DNA of 64,000 bases. Origin: JBCCQL01 sp039414355 (GTDB lineage Bacteria; Planctomycetota; Planctomycetia; Pirellulales; Lacipirellulaceae). Location: NCBI GenBank assembly GCA_039414355.1, contig JBCDJN010000010.1, forward strand, positions 1-64,000. The letters are read 5' to 3'. Both the position numbers and the translations under genes were made by a program. Below, piece by piece: positions 28,182-37,617 of this stretch. The notes under the pieces were generated by a model, which was not told the DNA's origin, did no database searches, and saw only the letters and a list, made by a program, of their open reading frames with translations. Numbering within the stretch: the first letter of the stretch is position 1; each line of letters begins with the position of its first letter.

Positions 28182-29552
28182 TCAGGGCTTGACGCAGTAG
28201 AGCCGATCGCCCCTGCGTAGCAGCAGCTTGCCGTTGATGATTGACGCGGCGTACAGGACGGGGTTTCCGAGGCGCGGCCCCGGGGCGCCTTCGGTGCTCG
28301 CCGTACCGGTCTCCCACGTTGTACTCTCGCCAACCGCTTCAAACTTGGCGCCCGCCTTGAGCACGGTGGCCGAGCCGTCCTTGCCGAAGAAGTAGACATG
28401 CTCGCCGGCGCCAATCGGCGTCGCCCAACTGCTTGAGCCGATCCGTTTCGCGTAGTGCTCTTCACCCGTTGCGGCGTCGAGGCAATAGACCACGCCGGAG
28501 CGGTTGATGAAGTACACGCAGCCGCGGTGGGCGATCGGCGAGCCGAACGAGCTGGTTGCTCGCTTCGCCCGCCACGCGTAGGCGGCAGACCAATCACCAG
28601 CTTCGCTTTGGACGATCTCTACAACACCGTTCGACGCGGCTGCACCGCCGCCTGCTGAAGTGCCTCGGCCGGTAGTCGCCCCAATCAGGAAGCGTCCGAT
28701 CCCCATGGGCACCGGCGTAGGCGCCGAGTTTCCGGTCACTCCTTCAAGCGTCCAGAGCCTTTCGCCGGTCTCGGCATCAAGCCCAACGAGGCTGCCGATC
28801 GCGCTTAAGACCAGGTGATTCGATTCCCCGACAGAAATCAGCCGCGGGCTGCTCCAAGACGTGGCGCCGACGCCGTCTGATTTCCATTCGACCGCTCCGG
28901 ACTTCTTGTTGAGGGCGAGAACGAACGGGTTCTCTTGCCGCTCAACCCAGACGAACACGCGGCTCTCATCCTGCTCAAGCGACGCTGCGAGTCCGTGCCT
29001 TGCGGCTAAGGCTCCGTACTGTTCGACGAGATTGAGTTCCCAGCGGACTTCGCCAGCGGCGTCTAGGGCGACCACGTTTCCGCCTTCGAAAAAGGCCACG
29101 ACCCCGTCCCTATCGGCAGCAGGTGATGGGGCTGCCCGGCTCACATACGAGTTATTCGGTTCGGGGCTCACATTGGCGAAGTCTCGGCGCCACAGTTCTT
29201 CGCCCCGGTCGACCGAGAGTGCCTGCACATGAAGCTGCTCTTTGTTGTCGCCCGACACCGAGGTGATGTAGATGGTCTTGCCATCGGTAACCGGGGTCGA
29301 CTGCCCGTAGCCGGCGAGCTCCAAGCTCCAACCGCCCGCAAGGGCGGGATCCCAGGCGATCGGGAGCTGCGTGTCGGGTTCGAGGGATAAGCGGCCGCCA
29401 TTGTGGAACGAGGCCCACCCTTCCCCCTTCGCAGGCACGCCTATCGCAAACACCGTAAGCGGTACCAGGGCTAAAAATAGTGGCCACGCTCCGAGTCTCC
29501 ATGCCGCAATGGGCTGTGTTGCGGCGATCGAGTGCATCCCGAGGCGGTTCAT
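28182..29552 (-). CDS. PQQ-binding-like beta-propeller repeat protein
   Basis: 456 residues. The hydrophobic N-terminal segment (WPLFLALVPLTVFAIGV) suggests export. The rest is a beta-propeller with repeated 'aLDa.tGe..W' blades: LDAAGEVRWELN, LNKKSGAVEWKSD, LDAETGERLWTLEG and LDAATGEEHYAKR. This fits the PQQ-like/BamB-type repeat superfamily, which in planctomycetes is very common in secreted proteins. No quinone-binding or catalytic motif is evident, so enzyme activity cannot be claimed; a binding or assembly role is as likely. Confidence 0.85.
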   Translation of the reverse strand: MNRLGMHSIAATQPIAAWRLGAWPLFLALVPLTVFAIGVPAKGEGWASFHNGGRLSLEPDTQLPIAWDPALAGGWSLELAGYGQSTPVTDGKTIYITSVSGDNKEQLHVQALSVDRGEELWRRDFANVSPEPNNSYVSRAAPSPAADRDGVVAFFEGGNVVALDAAGEVRWELNLVEQYGALAARHGLAASLEQDESRVFVWVERQENPFVLALNKKSGAVEWKSDGVGATSWSSPRLISVGESNHLVLSAIGSLVGLDAETGERLWTLEGVTGNSAPTPVPMGIGRFLIGATTGRGTSAGGGAAASNGVVEIVQSEAGDWSAAYAWRAKRATSSFGSPIAHRGCVYFINRSGVVYCLDAATGEEHYAKRIGSSSWATPIGAGEHVYFFGKDGSATVLKAGAKFEAVGESTTWETGTASTEGAPGPRLGNPVLYAASIINGKLLLRRGDRLYCVKP

Positions 29553-29642
29553 GATTGCTTGTTGGGTTTAGGGGCGATTGGAATGGAGTAAGAGGCACGC
29601 TTGCCGGAACGAAACGACAGACTGACTGGGCAACTCGCAGCC

Positions 29643-30020
29643 CTACTGGTCCCCGTGCTTGGCGGGCGCGGCAAAGGTGAGCCGGTTGCCGAACGGATCG
29701 GTCACGAGCATCTCTTGCGTCTGCCAGTCGGTTTCGGCGAGCGATGGTCGGGCGTAGCGGTAAGACTTCGCGCCTAGCTCTCCCTTGAGGGATTCGATGT
29801 CGTCAACGGTGATACGGATCGCTGAGCCCGGGGTGCAATCGCCATGGTGCTCGGTCAGATGGAGCACGCAAGCGTCGCGGCTGATCTGAGTGTAGGCGGG
29901 CAGATCGGGTTGGCGCCGGTACCGCCAATCAATCGCAAAGCCCAAGAACTCCACGTAGAACTCGTGGGCCTTCGACGCATCGAAGACCCGCAAGACAGGA
30001 GTCGCGTTGGCCAGAGTCAT
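29643..30020 (-). CDS. Glyoxalase-superfamily (VOC) protein
   Basis: 125 residues, cytoplasmic. A compact VOC fold: VLRVFDASKAHEFYVEFLGF, then SRDACVLHLTEHHGDCTPGS, IRITVDDIESLKGELGAKSY and VTDPFGNRLTFA. The EHHGDCTPG stretch is typical of the glyoxalase/bleomycin-resistance-like group annotated as 'glyoxalase superfamily protein'. Family members include detoxification and resistance proteins; no specific substrate can be deduced. Monocistronic by spacing. Confidence 0.88.
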   Translation of the reverse strand: MTLANATPVLRVFDASKAHEFYVEFLGFAIDWRYRRQPDLPAYTQISRDACVLHLTEHHGDCTPGSAIRITVDDIESLKGELGAKSYRYARPSLAETDWQTQEMLVTDPFGNRLTFAAPAKHGDQ

Positions 30021-30141
30021 GTAGCCTCCAAGCGATTGGATCGGACGGAAAGCTGCGCCGCGCGTTCCCCGATGGGCCTAAGGAACCAAACCTCTCGGAT
30101 AACCCCTTGCGTGGCCGAGAACAGCGGGTAGTGTACGGTTG

Positions 30142-30156
30142 TGAGACTGAGTCGCA
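30142..30156. promoter_or_regulatory. Fur-box-like palindrome
   Basis: TGAGACTGAGTCGCA is a near-perfect 7-1-7 palindrome with one mismatched pair, resembling TGAGACTGAGTCTCA-type Fur sites. A reverse half-site (CAGTCTCA) follows at about 30180-30187. The next gene downstream on the plus strand is the DUF4198-like/Kelch gene, about 310 bp away. The assignment is pattern-based only. Confidence 0.35.
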
Positions 30157-30464
30157 ACAAGGCCCGCTTTGCTGTTTAGTCCAGTCTCACCACTCGAACC
30201 AGCCTCTGACAGGACTCAGCCCAACGAGTCCGTCAGGCATTCGTTGCATCCCGCCGCCAGCCAGGCCGATTGCCGACTGCTCATTCAGTCGCGTCGAAGT
30301 CGCCATCGCAAGCTACCGGGGATGCTCGCAAGCGTCACTGCTTGACCGCTGCTACGCGTGCTGAGTTAACTCTTGCGTCTGGGCCCAGCCTCGCAGTCCC
30401 GTCGCGGTAGTGTGCGTTGCTGCAAGAGCCCAATTCCCGCTCTAACCGACGACTAGGTGAACTT
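30157..30464. other. Intergenic region before the Kelch gene
   Basis: About 300 bp without a supportable gene. It holds the second Fur-like half-site and, at 30455-30460, the AGGTGA ribosome binding site of the following gene. An 85-codon frame crossing it has no recognisable content. Confidence 0.4.
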
Positions 30465-30467
30465 ATG

Positions 30468-32165
30468 ATGAAGCCGCTCTTTGCGTTGCTGACCGTCTGC
30501 TGCTTGAGCACCGCCCAAGCACATATGCCATGGATCTACGTCTCCGATGACGCCTACCCACGGCTCTACTTCGGTGAGAGCCTTGCCGAGCGGGATTACC
30601 ACGTGCCCGACGCGATCGCGGCGGCGGAGGTTTGGCAAGACGGAATCGACGCGCCGGCAAAGCGGCTCATGATGGAGGGCATTGAGGAGGAAGGCTACAC
30701 CGGCCTCGAAGGCGAAGACCGCATCGAGCCGCGGGGGGTGGTCCGCACCAAAGTGGTTTACGGCAACTACCACGGCTCGCTCCTCACCTACTACGCCCAG
30801 CACTTCCCATCGGAGAACCCCGAGGCTTGGCCGGCGAAGACAGGGTTGGGCGAGGGCATCGAAGCGAGCCTGAGACTGGTCGACGGGAAGCTGCTCGTGA
30901 CGGTGTCGCTTGATGAGCAGCCTTTAACCGGCGTCAAGGCTTCGCTCTCCAACGAGAAGGGAAGCGGTGGGGCCGCGGCTGAAACCAGTGACGAGGGCGT
31001 GGCGGTCTTCGAAGCGGCGAGCCTGGTCGACGGCCTGAACGGCGTAATGGTAATGCACGTCAACCCGAAGACGGGCCAACACAACGGCGAACCCTACAAG
31101 GCGGCGACAAGTATCCTGACCGCGACCTTCAACTACGACTCCGAGGTAGCAAACAAGGTCTCTTCACTCCCGCCCGTGCCCGAAGCGGTTGCCAGCTTCG
31201 GCGCCGCCGTGAGCGACGGTTGGCTGTACGTCTACAGCGGCCACATTGGCCAAGCCCACGACCACTCGCGAGACAATCTCTCCAAGCACTTCCGCCGACT
31301 ACGCCTGGACGGCTCGGGCGAATGGGAAGAGCTTCCAATGGGACGTCCACTTCAGGGATTGCCGCTGGTCGCGCATGGTGGGCAGCTCTACCGCGTTGGC
31401 GGGATGGATGCACGCAACGCGTCCGGCGAAGAGGAGGACATGCACTCTGTCGATGAGTTTGCGGTGTTCAATCCGCAAAAGATGGCCTGGTCGGATCTGC
31501 CGTCGCTCCCAGGTCCGCGGTCTTCACACAACGCGGTAGTCATCGGCGACATGCTCTATGTGGTCGGGGGATGGGCGCTCTCCGGCGACAGCGATGGCAA
31601 CTGGCAGAGTGGCGCCCTGGCGTTCGACTTGAGTCGTCCTGAATCCACGTGGCAAGCACTTCCCGAGCCCCCCTTCAAACGCCGGGCCCTGGCGGTTGGC
31701 CACGCCGGCGGCAAGCTCGTTACGTTGTGCGGCATGACCGACGAGAACGACCTATCAAAGCAGGTCTTCTTCTACGACCCCGAAGAGGGGTCTTGGGCAG
31801 AAGGACCCGAATTCCCAGGCAAGGCCTTCCACGGGTTCGGACTCGCGGCCTGGAACCTGGACGGAACGCTCTACGCGGGCGGGATGGAGGGGGTGCTCTA
31901 CCGGTTGTCCGACGACATGGCCGAGTGGCGGAAGGTGAGTGACTTCGCGACGCGGCGGTTCTTCCATCAGCTTCTGCCCGACGGCAAAGGGGCGTTGCTG
32001 GCGGTGGCCGGCGCTTCGCCCGATGTTGGTCGTACGGCCTCCGTGGAGCGTCTCGCCGTCAACGCGACGGCTGAACCTGTCGAGGCGACCGGGCAGACTT
32101 CGGAAGAAACGGATGACTCCTCCGATGCGGAATCGGAGAGCCAAAGCGTCGCCGTCGAGAGCTAA
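30468..32165 (+). CDS. Exported protein with DUF4198-like N-terminus and Kelch repeats
   Basis: About 565 residues. Two adjacent ATGs (30465, 30468) follow AGGTGA; 30468 has the better spacing. Signal peptide MKPLFALLTVCCLSTAQA is followed directly by HMPWIYV, and the N-terminal 220 residues (YFGESLAERDYHVPDAIA, LGEGIEASLRLVDGKLLVTV) resemble the DUF4198 family associated with metal uptake. The second half is a Kelch-type propeller: GQLYRVGGMDARNAS, GDMLYVVGGWALSGDSDGN, LVTLCGMTDEND, TLYAGGMEGVLYRL. The tail is acidic and low-complexity. Such proteins in planctomycetes are presumed surface or periplasmic; a role in metal handling is inference and is mildly supported by the Fur-like site upstream. 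Confidence 0.82.
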   Translation: MKPLFALLTVCCLSTAQAHMPWIYVSDDAYPRLYFGESLAERDYHVPDAIAAAEVWQDGIDAPAKRLMMEGIEEEGYTGLEGEDRIEPRGVVRTKVVYGNYHGSLLTYYAQHFPSENPEAWPAKTGLGEGIEASLRLVDGKLLVTVSLDEQPLTGVKASLSNEKGSGGAAAETSDEGVAVFEAASLVDGLNGVMVMHVNPKTGQHNGEPYKAATSILTATFNYDSEVANKVSSLPPVPEAVASFGAAVSDGWLYVYSGHIGQAHDHSRDNLSKHFRRLRLDGSGEWEELPMGRPLQGLPLVAHGGQLYRVGGMDARNASGEEEDMHSVDEFAVFNPQKMAWSDLPSLPGPRSSHNAVVIGDMLYVVGGWALSGDSDGNWQSGALAFDLSRPESTWQALPEPPFKRRALAVGHAGGKLVTLCGMTDENDLSKQVFFYDPEEGSWAEGPEFPGKAFHGFGLAAWNLDGTLYAGGMEGVLYRLSDDMAEWRKVSDFATRRFFHQLLPDGKGALLAVAGASPDVGRTASVERLAVNATAEPVEATGQTSEETDDSSDAESESQSVAVES

Positions 32166-32183
32166 GCCAGGTCGAAGCGTTGA

Positions 32184-33167
32184 TCAAGGCGTGCCCGCCA
32201 CGACTTCTCCGTCGTCGGGCTGAACCAATCCCCGCCACGCCGCAAACTCGATATCGTCCGGCAAGAAGTGAACCGACCCGTCGCAAGACATGGCGTTAAC
32301 GCCGCCCGGGTGGAAGCTGTACGGCGTGTAAAAGTTATTGCAGTTGATGAAGCAGGGGCCGTCCACAGGCGCGTCGGTGACAGCGGGATCGATCGAGTAA
32401 GTCATTTCGCCATTGATGCCGGCCCAGGTGCCGGACAAGTAGGGCTGTATCCCCAGGGGTTGTCCGTCGGCGTAACGTTGGGGCCGCCCGGCCAACTCGG
32501 CAAGCAACAGCGTGTTGGAGGCGCCGTCAGTGATCTGAGCGAATCGCAAGGGGAACTCGGAGTCGCCTCCCATGATCGGCGGCAAGACCGCGCGGAAGAC
32601 TCCCTTCACGACAACCGACTGCGCATCTTCAAGCGACCGAACACCGAAGTAGTCTGTGGCTTCGCCGGTGTGGCCCAGGTCTGGGGCGCCGCCCGCGAAG
32701 ATCGCCAAGTTGTTCAAGATGGCCATCCGGCGATCGCCCGGCGTCGAAGGGCATTGGTAAACCGATACCGGTGTATTGACGGCCGGTTGATTGACCGCGT
32801 GGTCGTACCCCTGCTCGTAGTCGTACGACGACTCCAGGGCCTGCTGCTCAGCGAAGGGCAGAATCAGGGTAAAGAACCCGTTGACGACGGCCCCGTTATT
32901 TCCCTTAGTCCGGTCTTCAACAATCCCGTACTCGTAGCCCGCCGGCAGCGTGCGATGCGTGTCGGCGTAGTTCATCACCGCGAGGCCGACTTGACGGAGG
33001 TTGTTGGTGCAACTCGATCGGCGCGCCGCCTCCCGGGCCGCCTGGACCGCTGGCAACAGCAACGCGATCAGCACCCCGATGATGGCGATCACCACGAGCA
33101 ACTCCACAAGCGTAAAGCCATGTCCTTGTCGGGCGAGCTGTCGCGTTTTGCGAGCCAGATGCAACAT
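32184..33167 (-). CDS. DUF1559 pseudopilin-like protein
   Basis: About 327 residues. The ATG at 33167 precedes a short basic leader and the prepilin motif GHGFTLVELLVVIAIIGVLI, followed by AREAARRSSCTNNLRQVGLA. The C-terminal NAMSCDGSVHFLPDDIEFAA is the family's end motif. Longer upstream starts (to 33263) would run into the divergent gene starting at 33262 and are less likely. The role is probably as a pseudopilin-like secreted subunit. It is convergent with the Kelch gene, 18 bp between stops. Confidence 0.92.
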   Translation of the reverse strand: MLHLARKTRQLARQGHGFTLVELLVVIAIIGVLIALLLPAVQAAREAARRSSCTNNLRQVGLAVMNYADTHRTLPAGYEYGIVEDRTKGNNGAVVNGFFTLILPFAEQQALESSYDYEQGYDHAVNQPAVNTPVSVYQCPSTPGDRRMAILNNLAIFAGGAPDLGHTGEATDYFGVRSLEDAQSVVVKGVFRAVLPPIMGGDSEFPLRFAQITDGASNTLLLAELAGRPQRYADGQPLGIQPYLSGTWAGINGEMTYSIDPAVTDAPVDGPCFINCNNFYTPYSFHPGGVNAMSCDGSVHFLPDDIEFAAWRGLVQPDDGEVVAGTP

Positions 33168-33261
33168 CGCTTTGCTTGAGCGGGTTATGATGCGATCTTG
33201 TCTCAACATCTTACACGTGCGAGCGGGGCTCGCTACCGATCTGCCGCCGCAAGCTAGACCC

Positions 33262-34215
33262 ATGACATCGATTGAGGGCCCAACAGCGCGACTCTACGAA
33301 GGTCTCGTGATCGCGTTAGCGAGCGTCGTCCCGCCCGTTGCAGCGACACCGGTCGAGTTGCCGCTGACCGGTGTCGCCGATGCCGACACGCGGTGGTTCG
33401 AGCACATTTCCGATGTATTCGTCGAGCTGGGACAAGAGCCGGATGGCTTCTACCTGATTAGCCAGCTGCCAAACTACGTTCCCGTCGGGCAGGCGGGCGG
33501 CATTGATGCGTTTTCAAACGACGAGAACTCCGATCTTGGAACGCTCACGTACGACGGCTCAGCTTTGACAGGCTCAGGCATCGAGACGGCGGCCGTACTT
33601 GCGTACGAGGTGGACTTCGACGTCAACATTGCCGACGACGATGCGCTCGCCAACACCGTCGAGAATCAAGGCTACGCGACCGTAATCTCTGAGCTGACGG
33701 GGACGGTCCAGTTCACCGAGGGGGTGCTAACGTCGATCGACTTCGATGCTGAGATCACGTTCACCTACGACTTCAGCGGTTTTTCGGCCGGCTTCCTCGA
33801 CTACACCGGCCAGCTGACCTTCACGGGCGATCGCTTTTTGCTCGACGTGGACGACACCGCACCGTTCGGCACCGGCAACGTTCCATTCCGATACACGTGG
33901 GAATCAACGGGCGTTGTCGATCAGGTTTCTGAGGCGCCACCGCTGCCGGGTGACTTTGATGGCAGCGGCTCCGTTGACATCGGCGACTATCAGCTGTGGC
34001 GCCTCCAGTTTGGCGCCGCGGGACCGATCGCCGATGGCAACAATGATGGTGCGGTAGACACCGCAGACTACACGGTGTGGCGCGACGCCTTTACGGCAAG
34101 CCAGACCGTTGCTGCGACTTCACGCTTCGTCCCAGAACCTGCGTCGGCTGCCCTAGCGGTACTCGTACTCGCGGGTGTAGTCCTGCGTCCACGTGCCGAT
34201 CACCGATTGACCTAA
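33262..34215 (+). CDS. Secreted protein with dockerin-like repeats and PEP-CTERM anchor
   Basis: About 317 residues from the ATG at 33262; upstream codons in the same frame are antisense to the DUF1559 gene and were rejected. Signal peptide region EGLVIALASVVPPVAA, then a beta-rich domain (TGTVQFTEGVLTSIDFDAEI, FSAGFLDYTGQLTFTGDRF). Two dockerin-type loops (GDFDGSGSVDIGDYQLWRLQ and GNNDGAVDTADYTVWRDAF) precede the tail FVPEPASA, a hydrophobic helix and RPRADHRLT. No catalytic motif. It is likely co-transcribed with the next gene, 35 bp downstream. Confidence 0.82.
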   Translation: MTSIEGPTARLYEGLVIALASVVPPVAATPVELPLTGVADADTRWFEHISDVFVELGQEPDGFYLISQLPNYVPVGQAGGIDAFSNDENSDLGTLTYDGSALTGSGIETAAVLAYEVDFDVNIADDDALANTVENQGYATVISELTGTVQFTEGVLTSIDFDAEITFTYDFSGFSAGFLDYTGQLTFTGDRFLLDVDDTAPFGTGNVPFRYTWESTGVVDQVSEAPPLPGDFDGSGSVDIGDYQLWRLQFGAAGPIADGNNDGAVDTADYTVWRDAFTASQTVAATSRFVPEPASAALAVLVLAGVVLRPRADHRLT

Positions 34216-34250
34216 CCCGACAGCATTTCCCACTTCCTAGGAGCGACCCC

Positions 34251-35021
34251 ATGATCCGACTTGCGTTACCAACTCTCGTGCTGGCGGCCTTCACGGTAGC
34301 GACACCGCACGCCGAAGCCGTCCGCTTCACGATCGATTCGAGCCAGAGCAGTCTCGCGCTCGATTCGGCAATTGCCTTGGGCGCCGTTCCGGGCTTGATC
34401 GCCCCCGGCGGGGGCGGAGAAACGTCGCTGAGCGGATCGCTCGTTGCCGACGTCACGGACACCACCTTCGAGATCCTACCGGGATCGTTGTTTGTCGCGG
34501 ATGACGAAGGCTCTTTTCTGCCTGGCATTCCCGAAGGCCCGTTGTTTCTCGGCAACAACACCACCCCGGCGCCCGCGTCTTTTGCCTTCTTCTACCCGAC
34601 GGGAATGGTTCCGCAGATTGGCATCGACATCGCGGTGGCGCTCCGCGATCTCACTTTTTCCATCGACGATACCGCACCACGCGCGCTCGGCGGTGGCGTC
34701 TTGGGCGCCGGCACTCCTGACCTGGCTATCGTGAGCGGTGAGGGCCACCTCAACGCTGGCACGCCCGCGATAAGCCCGCTGCCAGTCTTTGGCGTGACAA
34801 GCGTAACGTCGGGGCCGGGGACCACAACGCTTGTCGGCAATCTGATGACTATCAGCCTCCCAATTGAGCTCGTAGTGAGTGAGCCCGGCGGGCTTTTTAG
34901 TCAGAGCACGTACTCAGGGGTCATCGTAGCCAGTGGGGTTATCCCTGAACCGGGCAGCGCCACGTTGCTCGCCGTGTTCGTAGGGGCTGGCTCGCTGCGC
35001 CGGCGGGGACGCTACGCATGA
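34251..35021 (+). CDS. PEP-CTERM secreted protein
   Basis: 256 residues. The ATG at 34251 is preceded by TAGGAG with good spacing. Signal peptide MIRLALPTLVLAAFTVATPHA is followed by VRFTIDSSQSSLALDSAIA, a beta-sandwich-like region, and the tail VIPEPGSATL, a hydrophobic helix and SLRRRGRYA, a PEP-CTERM sorting signal. No enzyme motif is recognised. It probably shares an mRNA with the dockerin protein upstream. Confidence 0.82.
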   Translation: MIRLALPTLVLAAFTVATPHAEAVRFTIDSSQSSLALDSAIALGAVPGLIAPGGGGETSLSGSLVADVTDTTFEILPGSLFVADDEGSFLPGIPEGPLFLGNNTTPAPASFAFFYPTGMVPQIGIDIAVALRDLTFSIDDTAPRALGGGVLGAGTPDLAIVSGEGHLNAGTPAISPLPVFGVTSVTSGPGTTTLVGNLMTISLPIELVVSEPGGLFSQSTYSGVIVASGVIPEPGSATLLAVFVGAGSLRRRGRYA

Positions 35022-35032
35022 CTTAGAGATGC

Positions 35033-36216
35033 GTGGCGCTCGTCGCGATCGCCTCCGCGTCCGTTGCGTCAGGAACGCGAGCAAATGAGCTCTGGCCTCA
35101 GCGTTTGACAGAAGAGCTCGACGCCTTGAAGTGCCCTGGCGCGGTCGTTGGGCTCTTCCCCGACGAGGGCCCGGCGGCAACGGTTGCGGTAGGCGCCGCC
35201 GACAAGGAGTCTCGCACGCTGGTGCGGCTGGACATGCGGATACGGATCGGCAGCGTCAGCAAGCTCTTCGTCGGAGCGGCGGCGCTTTGCTTGGTGGATC
35301 GGGGGGTATTGTCGCTTGATGACCCGGTGTCGCGGTACGTTCCAGGCGTGCCGAACAGCGAGCGAATCACGCTGCCGATGCTCGGAGACCAAACGAGCGG
35401 GCTCGGCGACCCCACAACGAGTAGCATCCTCCAAGCCAAGATCCTCAAGGCGCCGCGCCGCCCGTGGAAACCCAGGGAAGTGCGGGCGATGGCCGACGCC
35501 GAGACCACGGCGACTAAGCCGGGCAGGGGGCACCGCTACGCGAACACTAACACGGTCTTGCTCGGTCAGGTGCTAACGTCAGCAACCGGCAAGCCATTCC
35601 CGAAGTCATCGAAAGAACCTTGGCGGGGCCGCTGGGGCTAACAGCGACTGGGTCTTGTCGCGGCGAGTCGCCCCCAAGGCCGACGCCGTCGGCTTACCGG
35701 TTCGGCGATCGAGATCGCTGGATCGGCTACTGAAGAGTCTGGTTTGACGTAACCGGCCACAGCGCATCGTGGAGCAGCTGGGCCGGCGATATGTACTCAA
35801 CTCTCGAAGACCTTGGGCGAGCGGCCAAGCCGTTTGCCACCGACTCGCTGCTGTCACCGTCGTCGCGAGCGGAGTTGCACCGGTGGCGGCAAGCCGGAGG
35901 GGGAGAGTGCGGCTTCCTCATCAGTCGCAACCGTGTTGGCGTTGGCCACGACGGTGACGTTACCGGTTTCAACGCGGTGGTCCGCTACCAACCCGCTCGT
36001 CGTCGAGCGGTCGTGGTGCTGACAAACCTCTCCAACCGCGCCGATGGGAAGATGCCAGCTGTAGAGCTTGCCAAGTTGATGACGGGCGCGTCACAGCCAA
36101 GTGAGCAGGGTCCCCCACCCGCTCGCGATCCAGTGAGTGGCGACCGCGGCCAGCGGTGGCGAGGCGATCACCAAGAGCCAAGCCCGAACGCATCGGCGTC
36201 TGCACGCGTCGATTGA
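35033..36216 (+). pseudogene. Serine hydrolase (beta-lactamase-type) pseudogene
   Basis: A class C beta-lactamase/DD-peptidase-like frame in pieces. The first part has the SxxK nucleophile motif (GSVSKLFVGAAA), SLDDPVSRYVPG and the YxN motif (HRYANTNTVLLG). Near 35600 the frame shifts: PEVIERTLAGPLGL continues in another frame. The C-terminal part (MYSTLEDLGRAAKPF, DVTGFNAVVRYQPARRRAVV) resumes later in a third segment. The N-terminus lacks a normal signal. It is probably inactive. It is convergent with a second wrecked serine hydrolase. Confidence 0.78.
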
Positions 36217-37496
36217 CTGTAGCCCTGCCGTCGCCAGCCCGCCGGACACAAACAGTCCACTCGCGATCGCCATCGTTAGCGAAAGCCACGAAAGGGTCCC
36301 TAAGAGGATCAGTTCGCCGGCACTGCCGAGTAGGCCGTAGCGAAGGAACAAGGCGGTGGTGGCCAGCAGGCCGATTGCCGAGAAGAACCGAGTCCAATCG
36401 GCCCAACGAGCTAGCTGAGAGCGCTCGGCAGACCGGCCGCACAGTCGACGAACCAGCTACGCAGTCGGCTGTACAAGAACACTGGCGGCGGCCACGACCA
36501 ATGTCAACGGGAACCCGAATCGGCGTAGGTACCCCAATGGCCGCGGTGGATTCGTCCGTTGATCACAAAGCCGAACTGCCCGAGGCCGTAGGAACCTTCG
36601 CCAATACCCGCTTGGGCGACGAGCGACGTTTCTCCTCGATTCATCCGCTCGATCTGATGTTCCGGAAAAGAACTGGGCCGTCGGGGAGGCGTCCACGGTT
36701 GATCAGCATCTGGACCACCTTGGCAAGGTCGGCGGCAGTGATGACGAGGCTGCCGGCGGGACGCGCTGGCATCGCCCAAATGGGTTGCGGTTCCACTTCG
36801 ATCGTGGCCGACGGCGATGGTTGCGTCGCCACCGCCGTCGGTCGCGAACGTCGCCGACGCCAACCCAAGCGGATCGAACACCTCCCGCTGCATGAGGTCG
36901 TCGAAGGCTTCGCCGGTGACCTCTTCGAGAGTCGCCCCGAGAACTCCGTACGCCGTATTCGAGTACGAGTAGAACGCCCCCGGTCGCCATCGCGGTTCTA
37001 GGACGCCCGCTTGCTCCAAGAACTCAATTCCTGTTGCATTGGGGCAACTGAGTGGCGTAGTCCCGGTAAGTCGACCCAGGCAGCCCAGAAGTGTGCTCCA
37101 ACAGCATCGCGATCGTAATCCGCTTATCCAACCGTGCTCGCGCGGATGCTTCAACACCGAAGACTTCAGCAACTGACGCATCGAGTCGGACTAGCCCTGC
37201 ATGGGTAAGCCGCAGCGTCAGCCAGGCGGTGAGCGTCTTTGAGATCGACCCTGACCGAAACCTGGTTTCGGAGGAGATTCCGAGCTTCGAATCAGTCCTT
37301 GTCTGACCGAAGCAAGTTGCCCGTCCGATCCGCATCGGTGAAAGCGAGGGCGTGCTGCCCCCCACCACCTGGGATAGATCCAGTTGCTCGACGACCGGGT
37401 CTTCTGAATCTCGGCGAGGCAGCGCACCGCACTAGTTGCGCTCAGACAAGTGGTGGCTAACGCGAAGACGGTGTGGGCCAAGCTGCCTCTGAACAT
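36091..37496 (-). pseudogene. Second serine hydrolase pseudogene
   Basis: Pieces of another beta-lactamase-family protein on the minus strand: a signal-like start at 37496 (MFRGSLAHTVFALATTCLSA); after a frameshift RFRSGSISKTLTAWLTLRL with the SxxK motif and TIAMLLEHTSGLPG; then another frame with FYSYSNTAYGVLGATLEEVT (YxN motif) and MQREVFDPLGLASATF. A C-terminal hydrophobic part (LTMAIASGLFVSGGLATAGL) in yet another frame suggests a membrane-anchored C-terminus. Multiple frameshifts make function unlikely. It overlaps the end of the convergent pseudogene by about 125 bp. Confidence 0.75.
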
Positions 37497-37617
37497 AGGT
37501 CTCTTACTGAGCAACGCCGTACCTCGACGATCGACCAGCCATCTCCCTAATCTCAATTCCAATCGCCAAGAAGCGTAGCAGACTGAACTCTGCAAAACGC
37601 GTCCGATGACGACTCAT

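Noticed and set aside
33001..33261. Upstream extension of the 33262 secreted-protein gene
   Set aside because: This part is antisense to the DUF1559 pilin-like N-terminus and encodes no signal peptide; the start at 33262 gives one.
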